Assembly: GCA_963762865.1 (NCBI GenBank)
Contig: CAVXNC010000021.1
Span: 248,001-312,000, forward strand
Direction of reading: 5' to 3'
Length of the DNA stretch: 64,000 bases
Origin: DATHAP01 sp963762865
GTDB taxonomy: Bacteria; Actinomycetota; Actinomycetes; JACCUZ01
Within the stretch, counting starts at the first letter, position 1. Every line of letters begins with the position of its first letter. Of this stretch, positions 16,599 to 25,223 are shown piece after piece. Position numbers and translations under genes: made by a program. Under the pieces are notes generated by a model. It was not told the DNA's origin. It did not search any database and was given only the letters and a program-made list of their open reading frames with translations.

Positions 16599-17385
16599 GC
16601 GACCAACCGCCGGCCGGCCCACGATCGCCGAGCTCCGGAAGGTCACCCAGCCGGAGACCATCCGGGGGCGGCGCAACTCCGAGCACTGGACCGCCGACGT
16701 CTACCAGCGGCGTCTCTCCCCGTACCTCACGCGCGTGCTGCTGGCGACGTCCATCACCGCCAACGGCGTGACGGTGCTGATGATCGTCACGGGCGCGGCG
16801 GCGGGCGCGGCGCTGCTGCTGCCGGGCCTGCTCGGCGCGGTGCTCGCGGTCCTCCTCGGCCAGCTGCAGATGCTGTGGGACTGCTGCGACGGTGAGGTCG
16901 CGAGGTGGCGGCAGACCTTCTCCCCGGTGGGCTTCTTCCTCGACAAGCTCGGCCACACGGTCGCCGAGAGCGCCATCCCGGTGGCCTTGGGCGTGCGGGC
17001 CGACGGCGGGCTCGACTCGATCGGCGGCTGGACGACGCTGGGCGCGCTGCTCGCCGTCCTCGTGCTGGTGAACAAGTCGCTCAACGACGGCGTCCACCTG
17101 GCGCGCGCCGCGAACGGGCTCGAGCGGCTGCAGGACCGCGCCGACGAGGCCGCGCCTCGGGTCTCGGCGGTGGCGCGCCTGCGCTCGATGGCGCGCTTCC
17201 TGCCGTTCCACCGGATCTTCCACTCGGTGGAGATGACGCTCCTCGCGCTGGTCGCTGCGATCGGCGACGCCGTCACCGGCGACCTGGCCGTGACGCGTGG
17301 CCTGGTAGCGGTGCTGCTGCCGGTGGCCGGGCTGACGATCGTCGGCCACCTGGTGGCGATCCTCACGTCGCGGCGGCTGCGGTGA
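16591..17385 (+). CDS. CDP-alcohol phosphatidyltransferase family protein with altered catalytic motif
   Basis: Second membrane enzyme of the family, 264 residues with about six hydrophobic segments. The motif is D97-x2-D100-G-x2-A-R-x8-G-x3-D118-x3-H122 (DCCDGEVAR ... GFFLDKLGH). The last residue, normally the aspartate proposed as catalytic base, is histidine. The metal- and CDP-binding aspartates remain. GTG at 16591 overlaps the upstream stop; its own stop overlaps the next gene by 4 bases. It may use a different acceptor, form a pair with the upstream enzyme, or be a family variant with a working His. Confidence 0.85.
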   Translation: MAERPTAGRPTIAELRKVTQPETIRGRRNSEHWTADVYQRRLSPYLTRVLLATSITANGVTVLMIVTGAAAGAALLLPGLLGAVLAVLLGQLQMLWDCCDGEVARWRQTFSPVGFFLDKLGHTVAESAIPVALGVRADGGLDSIGGWTTLGALLAVLVLVNKSLNDGVHLARAANGLERLQDRADEAAPRVSAVARLRSMARFLPFHRIFHSVEMTLLALVAAIGDAVTGDLAVTRGLVAVLLPVAGLTIVGHLVAILTSRRLR

Positions 17386-18254
17386 CCGGTGACCTGCCGC
17401 GCGTCGGCGCGGTTGTGCTCAGTCAGGGCACCCGGCCGGCCGAGCTGGAGCGGGCACTTGAGACGCTTCTCGCGCAGGACGGCATCGACCTCGATGTCGT
17501 GCTCGTCGGCAACGGATGGTTGCCGGTCGGCCTGCCGGCGCAGGTGCGCACGGTTCACCTGCCGGAGAACGTCGGCATCCCCGAGGGCCGGAACGTCGGT
17601 GCCGCGGAGGCCAAGGGCGACGTGCTGTTCTTCTACGACGACGACTGCGCCCTGCCGGCGACCGACGTGGTCACCCGGCTGCTCGCGGTGCTCGACTCCG
17701 ACCCCCGGATAGCAGTCGTGCAGCCCCGCCCGGTCGATCCGACCGGCGCACCGGGTCAGTCGCGCTGGGTGCCTCGCCCGGGCGGCCGGGACCCGTTGCG
17801 CCCGGGGGCGGTCGGTTGGTTCTGGGAGGGGACCTTCGTCGTGCGCCGCGAGGTCTTCGAGCGCGCCGGTGGCTGGCCGGGACACTTCTGGTACGGCCAC
17901 GAAGGTGTCGAGCTGGCCTGGCGGATCTGGGACCTCGGATATGTCACGTGGTACGCCCCCGACGTCGTGACCAACCACCCCTCGCTGCCGCCGACCAAGC
18001 ACGACGTCTACTACCGGATGAACGCCCGCAACCGGGTCTGGGTGGCGCGGCGCAACCTGCCGCGGCTGCTCGCGGTGGTCTACCTGCTCAACTGGTCGAT
18101 CCTGACGGTGCTGCGGTTCCGGTCGGTGCGGCTGCTGCGGATCTGGTTCGCCGGCTTCCGTGAGGGTCTCGGGCCGGGCGCGGGCCAGCGGCGCCCGATC
18201 TCGTGGCGGACGGTCTGGCGGCTGACCCGGGCCGGCCGCCCGCCGGTGATCTAG
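17382..18254 (+). CDS. Family 2 glycosyltransferase
   Basis: Glycosyltransferase of 290 residues beginning VGAVVLSQGTRPAELERAL. The GT-A elements are LPENVGIPEGRNVGAAEAKGDVLFFYDDDCALP, with the DDD metal-binding site, and YGHEGVELAWRIWDLGY for the acceptor/catalytic side. Two hydrophobic stretches near the end (LLAVVYLLNWSILTVL) suggest membrane association. GTG at 17382 is coupled to the preceding phosphotransferase gene. Its TAG stop shares a CTAG tetranucleotide with the stop of the convergent sulfatase gene, so there is no intergenic DNA between them. Confidence 0.88.
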   Translation: MTGDLPRVGAVVLSQGTRPAELERALETLLAQDGIDLDVVLVGNGWLPVGLPAQVRTVHLPENVGIPEGRNVGAAEAKGDVLFFYDDDCALPATDVVTRLLAVLDSDPRIAVVQPRPVDPTGAPGQSRWVPRPGGRDPLRPGAVGWFWEGTFVVRREVFERAGGWPGHFWYGHEGVELAWRIWDLGYVTWYAPDVVTNHPSLPPTKHDVYYRMNARNRVWVARRNLPRLLAVVYLLNWSILTVLRFRSVRLLRIWFAGFREGLGPGAGQRRPISWRTVWRLTRAGRPPVI

Positions 18255-19687
18255 AGGCCCTCGCCGCCCTGCCAGCTGAAGCCGGGGGGCACCGGGTCGC
18301 ACCCCTGGCGGGCCGCGGCGCGCAGGTCGCGCAGCTGGTCCCGGTAGGCCGGGTCGCCTGCCCGGTTGACCCGCTCTCGCGGGTCGACCCGGTAGTCGTA
18401 GAGCTCCTCCTCGCCGTCGGCGTAGTGCACGAAGAGGTAGCGCTGGGTGCGCCAGCCGCAGTAGGCCGGGCGGCCGGTGGCGTGCTTCCCGATGGCCTCC
18501 ATCGGGAAGCCGCCGCGACGCACGGGTCCGAGGAGGTCCAGGCCGTCGGTGGCCATCGTCACGCCGGCAGCGCTCGTCACGGTCGCCGCGACGTCGACGT
18601 TGAGGGCCAGGCGGGTGTCCCGGGTCCCCGGGGCGACGTGACCGTCCCAGCGGACCACCATCGGGATGCGGGTGGCCGCGTCGTAGGGGACGTGCTTGCC
18701 GGTGATGCCGTGCTCGCCGCGCATCAGCCCGTTGTCGGACATGAAGATGAACAGCGTGTTGTGCAGCCGATGGGTCCTGCGCAGCGAGCGCAGCACCTCC
18801 GCGACCGCGTCGTCCACGGCCCGCAGTGACCGGTCCTGGCCGTCGTGGATCTCCTCCATCGCCTCGGCGGAGACCGGCTTCTGCTCGCGCAGCCACTGGG
18901 GCTTGCCGCGGCGGTCACGCACCGCCACCAGGCCCGACAGCGCCTTGCGCTCCCCCTTGCGGGCGGCGTACCGCCGGGGCGCTGTGAACGGCGCGTGCGG
19001 CGCGAACGTCGCGAGGTACATGAAGAGCGGGGTCGCGTCGGGAGTGGCCGAGATGATCGAGTCGGCGTGCTTCGCCAGGACGTCCGTCGAGTAGGAGCGC
19101 GGCCCGTAGAAGTGGGTGGACCCCTGCAGCCGGAAGTCCACGTAGCTGCCGCTGTGCCCGGGCGTCCGGAAGGCGAGGAAGTGGTCCCAGCCCGGCGGGA
19201 CGTAGTCGACGGGCGCTCCCCGGGAGAAGCCGTTGAAGTACTTGCCGAGCAGCGCGGTCTCGTAGCCGCGCTCGTCGAGGGCGGTGGCGATCGTGTCGTC
19301 CTCGAGGCCCTGCTGCACCACCCGCGGCCAGGCGCCCAGCGGGGGGTGGTTACCCCACACGCCGGAGTCGTGGGCGTAGAGCCCGGTCAGGATCGTGGCC
19401 CGGGAGGGGCAGCACAGCGAGGTGGGCACCATCGCGTCGGTGAAGAGCCGGCCGCGGCGAACCAGCTGAGCCTGCAGGGCCGGCATCACGCTGAGGGAGT
19501 CCCAGCGCTGGTCGTCGGTCAGGAAGACCACGATGTTGGGCGAGCCGGGGACCGGGCGGGACTGGGCGAGCCAGGGCCCGCTGACCGTCATGGCGGCGAC
19601 GCAGGCGAAGGCCAGCAGCGCGCCCAGGGGCCGGCGGACCGAGAAACGACCGGGGGATCCGAGGCCGCGGCGGGGAGCGTGCGTCAC
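18251..19687 (-). CDS. Secreted or membrane-anchored sulfatase
   Basis: Type I sulfatase of 478 residues. A Sec signal or signal anchor (LGALLAFACVAAMTVSGPWLA) leads into the alkaline-phosphatase-like fold: metal-binding D58-D59 (FLTDDQRWDSL), formylglycine cysteine C92 in the C-x-P-S-R motif (LCCPSRATILTG), then GKYFNGF, THFYGPRSYSTDVLAKHA, DGQDRSLRAVDDAV, SDNGLMRGEHG and GKHVPYD. It would remove sulfate esters outside the cell after Cys-to-formylglycine conversion. GTG at 19687 has GGGGAG 5 nt upstream. It sits opposite two sulfotransferase genes, so it may edit or recycle a sulfated surface glycan. Confidence 0.9.
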   Translation of the reverse strand: MTHAPRRGLGSPGRFSVRRPLGALLAFACVAAMTVSGPWLAQSRPVPGSPNIVVFLTDDQRWDSLSVMPALQAQLVRRGRLFTDAMVPTSLCCPSRATILTGLYAHDSGVWGNHPPLGAWPRVVQQGLEDDTIATALDERGYETALLGKYFNGFSRGAPVDYVPPGWDHFLAFRTPGHSGSYVDFRLQGSTHFYGPRSYSTDVLAKHADSIISATPDATPLFMYLATFAPHAPFTAPRRYAARKGERKALSGLVAVRDRRGKPQWLREQKPVSAEAMEEIHDGQDRSLRAVDDAVAEVLRSLRRTHRLHNTLFIFMSDNGLMRGEHGITGKHVPYDAATRIPMVVRWDGHVAPGTRDTRLALNVDVAATVTSAAGVTMATDGLDLLGPVRRGGFPMEAIGKHATGRPAYCGWRTQRYLFVHYADGEEELYDYRVDPRERVNRAGDPAYRDQLRDLRAAARQGCDPVPPGFSWQGGEGL

Positions 19688-19716
19688 CGAGCTCCCCGTC
19701 GACCGGACATGCGGAC

Positions 19717-19722
19717 ACGATA
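19717..19722 (-). promoter_or_regulatory. Candidate -10 element for the sulfatase gene
   Basis: TATCGT on the minus strand, about 30 nt before the sulfatase GTG, leaving room for the GGGGAG ribosome-binding site. Confidence 0.35.
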
Positions 19723-19761
19723 GACACCGCAGGGCTCCGGGATGCGAGCATCTGCACCCTT

Positions 19762-19767
19762 TAGACT
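19762..19767 (+). promoter_or_regulatory. Candidate -10 element for the GT2-TagF gene
   Basis: TAGACT lies 5 nt before an in-frame GTG at 19773, slightly tighter than other leaderless sites, and 83 nt before the TTG at 19851. Confidence 0.4.
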
Positions 19768-19780
19768 CGACCGTGACCCA

Positions 19781-19800
19781 GTGCACACCTCGTGCACACC
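19781..19800 (+). repeat. Direct repeat GTGCACACC
   Basis: GTGCACACC occurs at 19781-19789 and 19792-19800, 11 bp apart, about one helical turn. It follows the candidate start site of the GT2-TagF transcript and lies in the divergent region with the sulfatase, a plausible regulator site. Confidence 0.45.
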
Positions 19801-19850
19801 GCGACCGGCCCTCCGCGGCCGGCCGCAGGCCACAGCGAGAGGGACAGGCG

Positions 19851-22709
19851 TTGCCCCGAGGGACGGCTCCGGCCGAGCTCGGCACCCCCGAGCTGACCGT
19901 CGTGGTCATCGGCTACAACGACCGCGCGAACCTTCCCGACGCCATCTCCTCGGCGCTCGGGCAGACGTTGCGCCATCTCGAGGTCGTCGTGGTCGACGAC
20001 GCGTCGACGGACGGCTCGGCCGAGCTGGCCGAGCGGATCGCCGAGCGCGACCCGCGGGTCCGGGTGGTGCGGCTGCCCGAGAACAGCGGCGGCTGCAGCC
20101 GCCCGCGCAACGTCGGGCTGGAGCATGCCCGCGCGCCGTACGTGATGTTCCTCGACAGCGACGACGTCTACGACCGGCACGCGTGCAAGAACCTGCTGCT
20201 CACCGCCGAGCGCACCGGGGCGGACGTGGTGGCCGGGCAGGTCGTCCGCCAGCACGTGAGCACGAAGCGCGTCCCGCAGCGCGAGGCCGGCTGGATCGAG
20301 CGGCTCTACACCCGGCGTGCCGTCTACGAGGGCATCCGGGAGAACCCCGAGCTCTTCTTCGACCCGCTCTCGACCAACAAGCTCTACCGTCGCGACTTCC
20401 TGGACCGTCACGGGATCCGCTTCCCCGAGGGTGTGCACTACGAGGACTCGCTGTTCTCGACCAAGGTCTACTGTCTCGCCGCCCGCATCGCACTGGTGCC
20501 CAACGTCATCTACTTCTGGCGGGTCGTCCGCGACGCGGAGGAGCTCTCGATCTCGCAGCGGCGCTTCGAGATCGACAACTTCCGCGACCGGATCGCCGTG
20601 CACCGGATGATGGACGACTTCCTGCACGAGCAGGGCGCCGACGACCTGAAGGTCTACAAGGACTTCAAGTTCGTCCGCAACGACCTGCGCATCTACCTGT
20701 CCGACCTCCCGCACCGCGACGTGGCCTACCAGCGGTCGATGCTGCGGCTGGCCGCCGACTACCTCGACACAGTCGGCGAGCAGACGCTTGCGATGTGCGA
20801 CCCGGTCGAGCGGATCTGCGTGCACATGATCCGGCTGCAGGACCTGGACGAGACGCTGCGCGCCGTCGACTACCTGCGCTACGGCTTCAAGCTCTCCACC
20901 CGGCTGGTGGAACGCGACGGCCGCGTCTACTGGAGCGAGAGCCACCTCGACGACCCGGGCTGCCGCGCAGTGCTCGACGTCACGGACATGGGCTGGCACC
21001 GCCTGCCGTGGGACCGGCTCTCCCTCTACAACTCGCTCACCTCGGTCAAGGCGCGGCGTGGTCGGCTGCACGTCGACGGATCCGTGCTCAACCAGCTGGG
21101 CCGCATCCCGCCCGACGCGCGGCTGCGGCTGGCGGTCTCCATCCGCAGCAGGGAGCGGCCGGCGGACCGCCGCCGCGTCCCGGTCTCGTCGTGGCGGCAC
21201 CTCGGTGACCGCATCGAGTACACGGCCGACATCGACCTGGCGCGCAGTGTCCCCGGGGTCGACGTCGGCGAGGGTGTGTGGGACTGGAAGCTCGAGATCA
21301 GCTGGGACGGCAAGACCGCCACGCCGCCGTTCAGCGTCGACCCGGCACTGGTCGCCGACCTCCGGATCCCGGTGCGCACCCGGCTCGGCGGGGTCGCCAC
21401 GGCCCACCTCGAGCCGTTCGTCACCACCCGGATGAACCTCGCGCTCAAGCAGGTCCCCGACGAGGGTCGCGAGCAGGTCACCGGCCGGGTCAACCGTTCG
21501 GCGCTGCGGTTGCGCAAGGCCGTCCAGTGGCGGACGAGCAAGGCAGCGACCGGGCCGGCCGTCAAGGCGCAGGCCTATCGGCTCTTCCGTCGCCTGCCGG
21601 TGATCCCCGGCCTGGCGGTCTTCGAGTCGCACATGGGCAGGCAGTACTCCGACAGCCCGCGCTACATCTACGAGGCCGCCGTCGAGGCCGGCCTCGACCG
21701 GGTCGGGCTGCGCCCCGTCTGGTCGCACGTCTGGCGTCGCCCCGAGGGCTTCCCCACCGACGTCGAGACGGTCCGCCGCGAGAGCTGGCGCTACTACTAC
21801 CTGATGGCGCGGGCCCAGTACTGGGTCGACAACCAGGGCTTCCCGCGGGTGTTCACGCGGCGGCGCGAGACGACGTACATCCAGACCTGGCACGGGACGC
21901 CGCTCAAGCGGATGGGCTTCGACTCACCGTCGCTGGAGCGCGCGAGCGCGGCCACCCGGCGGGCGCACAAGTCGATGATGCGGCGGTGGAGCGCCCTCCT
22001 CGTGCCCAGCGAGTACTTCGTCGAGACGTTCGTGAAGTCCTACCGGTACGAGGGCCGGCTGGTGCGGCACGGTCTGCCGCGCAACGACCTGCTCGTGCGC
22101 GGTGTCGACGAGGACTGGGTGCTGGCCAAGAAGCGCGAGCTCGACCTGCCCACCGACCGGCGGCTGGTGCTCTACTGCCCGACCTTCCGCGACCGCGCGC
22201 GCCTGCTGCAGCGCGAGTACGAGCTGCCCATGGACCTCACGGTGATGGGCGACGAGCTCGGCGACGACGTGCACTTCCTGGTGCGCACCCACTACCTCGA
22301 TGCGATCCGGCTCTCGCCGCGCAACGCTTCGTTCGCCACCGACGTCTCGCGGCACCACGACGTGACCGAGCTGCTGCTGCTGGCCGACGTGCTCGTCACC
22401 GACTACTCGTCGGTGATGTTCGACTTCGCCAACACCGGCCGCCCGATGGTCTTCTACACCCACGACTACGAGGACTACACGCGCGACGAGCGGGGGACCT
22501 ACCTCGACCTCGCGCGGATCGCGCCGGGACCGCTCGTCGAGGACACCGCGGGGCTCGTCGCGGCGCTGCGCGACGTGGACGCGTCGCGGGCCGCCTATGC
22601 CGAGCCGTACGCGGCCTTCCGTGACCGGTTCTGCGAGTACGAGACCGGCCGGGCGGCCGAGCACGTCGTCAAGGAGTTCTTCGGTCCCCTCGCCGGTGGC
22701 GGCCGGTGA
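19851..22709 (+). CDS. GT2 glycosyltransferase fused to CDP-glycerol glycerophosphotransferase (TagF-like)
   Basis: Large two-domain enzyme, 952 residues from the TTG at 19851 (GAGAGGGAC ribosome-binding site upstream); a leaderless GTG at 19773 would add 26 residues. The N-terminal ~240 residues are a GT-A glycosyltransferase (VVVIGYNDRANLPDAI, VVVDDASTDGSAELAE, MFLDSDDVYD). A middle region of beta-rich character follows. The last ~370 residues are a Glyphos_transf domain: TWHGTPLKRMG with the catalytic His, VLYCPTFRD, and the end motif VTDYSSVMFDFANTGRPMVFY. It would add sugars and glycerol- or polyol-phosphate units to a teichoic-acid-like chain at the cytoplasmic membrane face. Coupled to the next glycosyltransferase by a 4-base overlap. 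Confidence 0.9.
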   Translation: MPRGTAPAELGTPELTVVVIGYNDRANLPDAISSALGQTLRHLEVVVVDDASTDGSAELAERIAERDPRVRVVRLPENSGGCSRPRNVGLEHARAPYVMFLDSDDVYDRHACKNLLLTAERTGADVVAGQVVRQHVSTKRVPQREAGWIERLYTRRAVYEGIRENPELFFDPLSTNKLYRRDFLDRHGIRFPEGVHYEDSLFSTKVYCLAARIALVPNVIYFWRVVRDAEELSISQRRFEIDNFRDRIAVHRMMDDFLHEQGADDLKVYKDFKFVRNDLRIYLSDLPHRDVAYQRSMLRLAADYLDTVGEQTLAMCDPVERICVHMIRLQDLDETLRAVDYLRYGFKLSTRLVERDGRVYWSESHLDDPGCRAVLDVTDMGWHRLPWDRLSLYNSLTSVKARRGRLHVDGSVLNQLGRIPPDARLRLAVSIRSRERPADRRRVPVSSWRHLGDRIEYTADIDLARSVPGVDVGEGVWDWKLEISWDGKTATPPFSVDPALVADLRIPVRTRLGGVATAHLEPFVTTRMNLALKQVPDEGREQVTGRVNRSALRLRKAVQWRTSKAATGPAVKAQAYRLFRRLPVIPGLAVFESHMGRQYSDSPRYIYEAAVEAGLDRVGLRPVWSHVWRRPEGFPTDVETVRRESWRYYYLMARAQYWVDNQGFPRVFTRRRETTYIQTWHGTPLKRMGFDSPSLERASAATRRAHKSMMRRWSALLVPSEYFVETFVKSYRYEGRLVRHGLPRNDLLVRGVDEDWVLAKKRELDLPTDRRLVLYCPTFRDRARLLQREYELPMDLTVMGDELGDDVHFLVRTHYLDAIRLSPRNASFATDVSRHHDVTELLLLADVLVTDYSSVMFDFANTGRPMVFYTHDYEDYTRDERGTYLDLARIAPGPLVEDTAGLVAALRDVDASRAAYAEPYAAFRDRFCEYETGRAAEHVVKEFFGPLAGGGR

Positions 22710-23845
22710 CGGCTCGGGACGTCTTCCTCGTCGCCAACAACATCGAGGAGCTCGGCGGTGTGCAGCGAGTCACGCACAACCTCGCGACGATGCTGCACGA
22801 GGCCGGCCACCGGGTCACGGTCATCGGCATCCAGCACCACGCCAACCCGCACGACTACGGCACCCGGCCGTACCGCCACCTGGTCCTGAACGAGACGCCG
22901 GAGCCGCTGCCACCGGACCTGGACGGCGCCGTCTCCCGCCTCGACCCGCGCAACCGCAGCGCGCTGCGCCGCCACGAGCAGGCCCATCAGGAGTCGGTCG
23001 GGCGGCTGTCGGCCGTCTTCGCCGAGGCCGCCGACGGTGTCGTCGTCGTGATGCAGATCCGGTCGATGCAGTGGGTCGCCGACGCGGCGACCGACCACCT
23101 GCACGTGATCGGCATGAGCCACGAGTCCTTCGACGCCACCCTCGCCTCGTCGCGCTGGGAGCGCGTGAACCGCTACTACCGCGACGTCGACCTGCTCCTG
23201 CTGCTGACGCACCGCGACGCGGAGCGCTTCGAGCTCGAGGGCTTCAACAACGTCGGCGTCATGCACAACTCGCTCAGCTTCTACCCGCAGCTCACGAGCG
23301 ACCTGTCCGCGCCGGTGGTCGTCGCGGCTGGCAGGTACGCGGGGGAGAAGGGCTACGACCGGCTCATCGACGCCTTCGCCGCCGTCGCCGACCGGCACCC
23401 GGCGTGGACGTTGAAGATCTTCGGGCACGGCCCGTTGCAGGGGCAGCTGCGGAAGCAGGCGGAGCGGCTCGGCCTCGCGGACCGCGTGCTGCTGCCCGGC
23501 CTGGCAGCAGACATCGAGGCGGAGCTGCGTGCTGCCTCGGTCTTCGCGCTCTCCTCGATCCACGAGGGCCTGCCGATGGCCCTGGCCGAGGCGATGGCCT
23601 GCGGGGTGCCGTGCGTGGCCTTCGACTGCGCTCCCGGCGTGCGCGAGATCGTCACCGACGGGGTCGACGGGCTGGTCGTCCCGCCGCGCGACGTGGACGC
23701 CCTGGCCGAGGGTCTGGACCGGCTGATGGGCGACCAGGTGCTGCGGCGTCGCCTCGGCGAGGCCGCGCGGGCCTCCGTCCGGCGGTTCGCGCCGGACCAG
23801 GTGCTCGCCCAGTGGGAGGGCCTCTTCGCCCTCGCGGACCGGTAG
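22706..23845 (+). CDS. Family 4 glycosyltransferase
   Basis: GT-B fold glycosyltransferase of 379 residues. The N-terminal domain starts VFLVANNIEELGGVQRVTHNLA, and the C-terminal domain has VAAGRYAGEKGYDRLIDAFA, FGHGPLQGQLRKQA and the EX7E motif in SSIHEGLPMALAEAMACG, followed by APGVREIVTDGVDGLVVP. This resembles poly(glycerophosphate) alpha-glycosyltransferases that decorate teichoic acids, consistent with its coupling (GTGA overlap) to the TagF fusion. Acceptor assignment is inferred from the neighbour. Confidence 0.88.
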   Translation: MTARDVFLVANNIEELGGVQRVTHNLATMLHEAGHRVTVIGIQHHANPHDYGTRPYRHLVLNETPEPLPPDLDGAVSRLDPRNRSALRRHEQAHQESVGRLSAVFAEAADGVVVVMQIRSMQWVADAATDHLHVIGMSHESFDATLASSRWERVNRYYRDVDLLLLLTHRDAERFELEGFNNVGVMHNSLSFYPQLTSDLSAPVVVAAGRYAGEKGYDRLIDAFAAVADRHPAWTLKIFGHGPLQGQLRKQAERLGLADRVLLPGLAADIEAELRAASVFALSSIHEGLPMALAEAMACGVPCVAFDCAPGVREIVTDGVDGLVVPPRDVDALAEGLDRLMGDQVLRRRLGEAARASVRRFAPDQVLAQWEGLFALADR

Positions 23846-23873
23846 CGCGCCACAAAGGGGTGCAAAGGGACGC

Positions 23874-23901
23874 TCAAGGGCGGCCCACGGATGTCCGACA
23901 T
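23874..23901 (+). promoter_or_regulatory. FliA/WhiG-like promoter for the secreted nuclease
   Basis: TCAAG (23874-23878), a 15-bp spacer and TCCGACAT (23894-23901) resemble the TCAAG-N15-GCCGA pattern found at two other places in the window. The start site would fall at or next to the ATG at 23909. CAAAGGG is repeated just upstream (23853 and 23863). This copy is the weakest of the three. Confidence 0.35.
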
Positions 23902-23908
23902 CCGGAGT

Positions 23909-25162
23909 ATGCGTTTCGTGCGTCGCTCTGCCCTGCTCGCCCTGGCCGCGGTCACGGCCGTGCCCCTCGTGGTCGCTGGACCGCTCGCGCCCGGTCACGC
24001 GGGGACCTACGCCACCGGCAAGGTCACCAAGGTGATCGACGGGGACACCGTGGTCGTGGACGGGCGGTGGATCGTCCGCCTCATCGGCATCGACACCCCC
24101 GAGCACGACAGGTGCGGCTACACGGCGGCCACCAGGCAGATGAAGCGGCTCGTCGGCGGCAAGCAGGTCGTCCTGCGCTCGGACACCGGCAAGAGCGGCC
24201 TCCGTGGCCGCCCCGAGCGCCGCGTGCTGGTGAACCAGGGCGGCCGGCTGGTCGACACCACCACCGTCATGCTGCAGAAGGGCCTCGGGGTCTGGATGCC
24301 GCGCAAGGGTGAGGTGACCAACAGCAGGGCGCACCACCTGGCGGCCAGCCAGGCGGCGGCCGCCGGGATCGGCTGGTTCGACGAGGACCGGTGCGGTGCC
24401 GGCCCCGGCGCCAACGGCTCGCTGCGCATGAACGTCGAGTGGAACGCCGACGCCGCGGACGCCCTCTCCAGCGCGGCCAAGCGCAACGAGGAGTTCATCC
24501 GGATCCGCAACGACAACCCGTTCCCGCTCGGCCTCGACGGCTGGACCCTGCGTGTCGGCAACGACCGAAGCCAGACGATGCCGCCCGGAGGCGCTGTTGC
24601 CGCCGGAGGGACGGTCACCGTCCATGTCGGCTACGGCAAGAACACCGCCACCGACCGCTACCTGGGCAGCAGCGTGCCGATGCTGCAGAACGCGGACTCG
24701 ACCGGCAAGCAGCACCTCGGCAGCGGCGCCTACCTGATCGACCCGCAGGGCGACATCCGGGCCTCCATGACCTGGCCGTGCCTGGTCGCCTGCGCCGACC
24801 CGGCGTCCCTCGGCGTCCACCTCTCGACCGTGATGTGGGACCCGCCGGGACCGGACACCAAGTCGCTGAACAACGAGTACGTCGCCCTCACCAACCGGGG
24901 ATCGGCCCCCGTCCGGACCGGAGACCTCGTCGTCGAGGTCTGGCCCTGGGTCTACGAGCTCCCGCCGGAGCATGTCCTGGCGCCGGGTGAGACGGTGCGG
25001 ATCTACGGCGGCTCCGGCGGCAACGACCGGCTGGACCGCTACCTCGGCTCACCCATCCCGCCGCTGCACAACGACGGCGGCGAGGTCGTGGTCCGCACGT
25101 ACGACGCCGTCGTGCTCGACTGCTACCGCTGGGGCAAGGGGCACTGCCCCAGCTACGGCTGA
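23909..25162 (+). CDS. Secreted thermonuclease-like (SNase) protein with two lamin-tail-like domains
   Basis: Protein of 417 residues. A signal peptide (RSALLALAAVTAVPLVVAG) precedes a staphylococcal-nuclease-type domain: GKVTKVIDGDTVVVDGRWIVRLIGIDTPE holds the metal-binding Asp and the Arg and Glu of the active site, and PERRVLV the second Arg. Two related beta-rich units follow, each with a phrase like NEEFIRIRNDNP/NNEYVALTNRGS and each containing DRYLGS plus PMLQN/PPLHN, resembling lamin-tail (LTD) domains. It probably degrades extracellular nucleic acid. ATG at 23909 gives the standard signal peptide and fits the predicted start site; an in-frame ATG at 23891 would add six residues. Confidence 0.85.
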   Translation: MRFVRRSALLALAAVTAVPLVVAGPLAPGHAGTYATGKVTKVIDGDTVVVDGRWIVRLIGIDTPEHDRCGYTAATRQMKRLVGGKQVVLRSDTGKSGLRGRPERRVLVNQGGRLVDTTTVMLQKGLGVWMPRKGEVTNSRAHHLAASQAAAAGIGWFDEDRCGAGPGANGSLRMNVEWNADAADALSSAAKRNEEFIRIRNDNPFPLGLDGWTLRVGNDRSQTMPPGGAVAAGGTVTVHVGYGKNTATDRYLGSSVPMLQNADSTGKQHLGSGAYLIDPQGDIRASMTWPCLVACADPASLGVHLSTVMWDPPGPDTKSLNNEYVALTNRGSAPVRTGDLVVEVWPWVYELPPEHVLAPGETVRIYGGSGGNDRLDRYLGSPIPPLHNDGGEVVVRTYDAVVLDCYRWGKGHCPSYG

Positions 25163-25208
25163 GCCCCCACCGGGCCGAGCCTGCTGGCAGCGGCCCCGGG
25201 CGCTTTGA

Positions 25209-25214
25209 TAGCGT
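25209..25214 (+). promoter_or_regulatory. Leaderless-type -10 element for the sulfotransferase pair
   Basis: TTGATAGCGT ends 9 nt before the GTG at 25224. No ribosome-binding site is visible, as expected for a leaderless message. Confidence 0.5.
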
Positions 25215-25223
25215 CCGGCGGTC

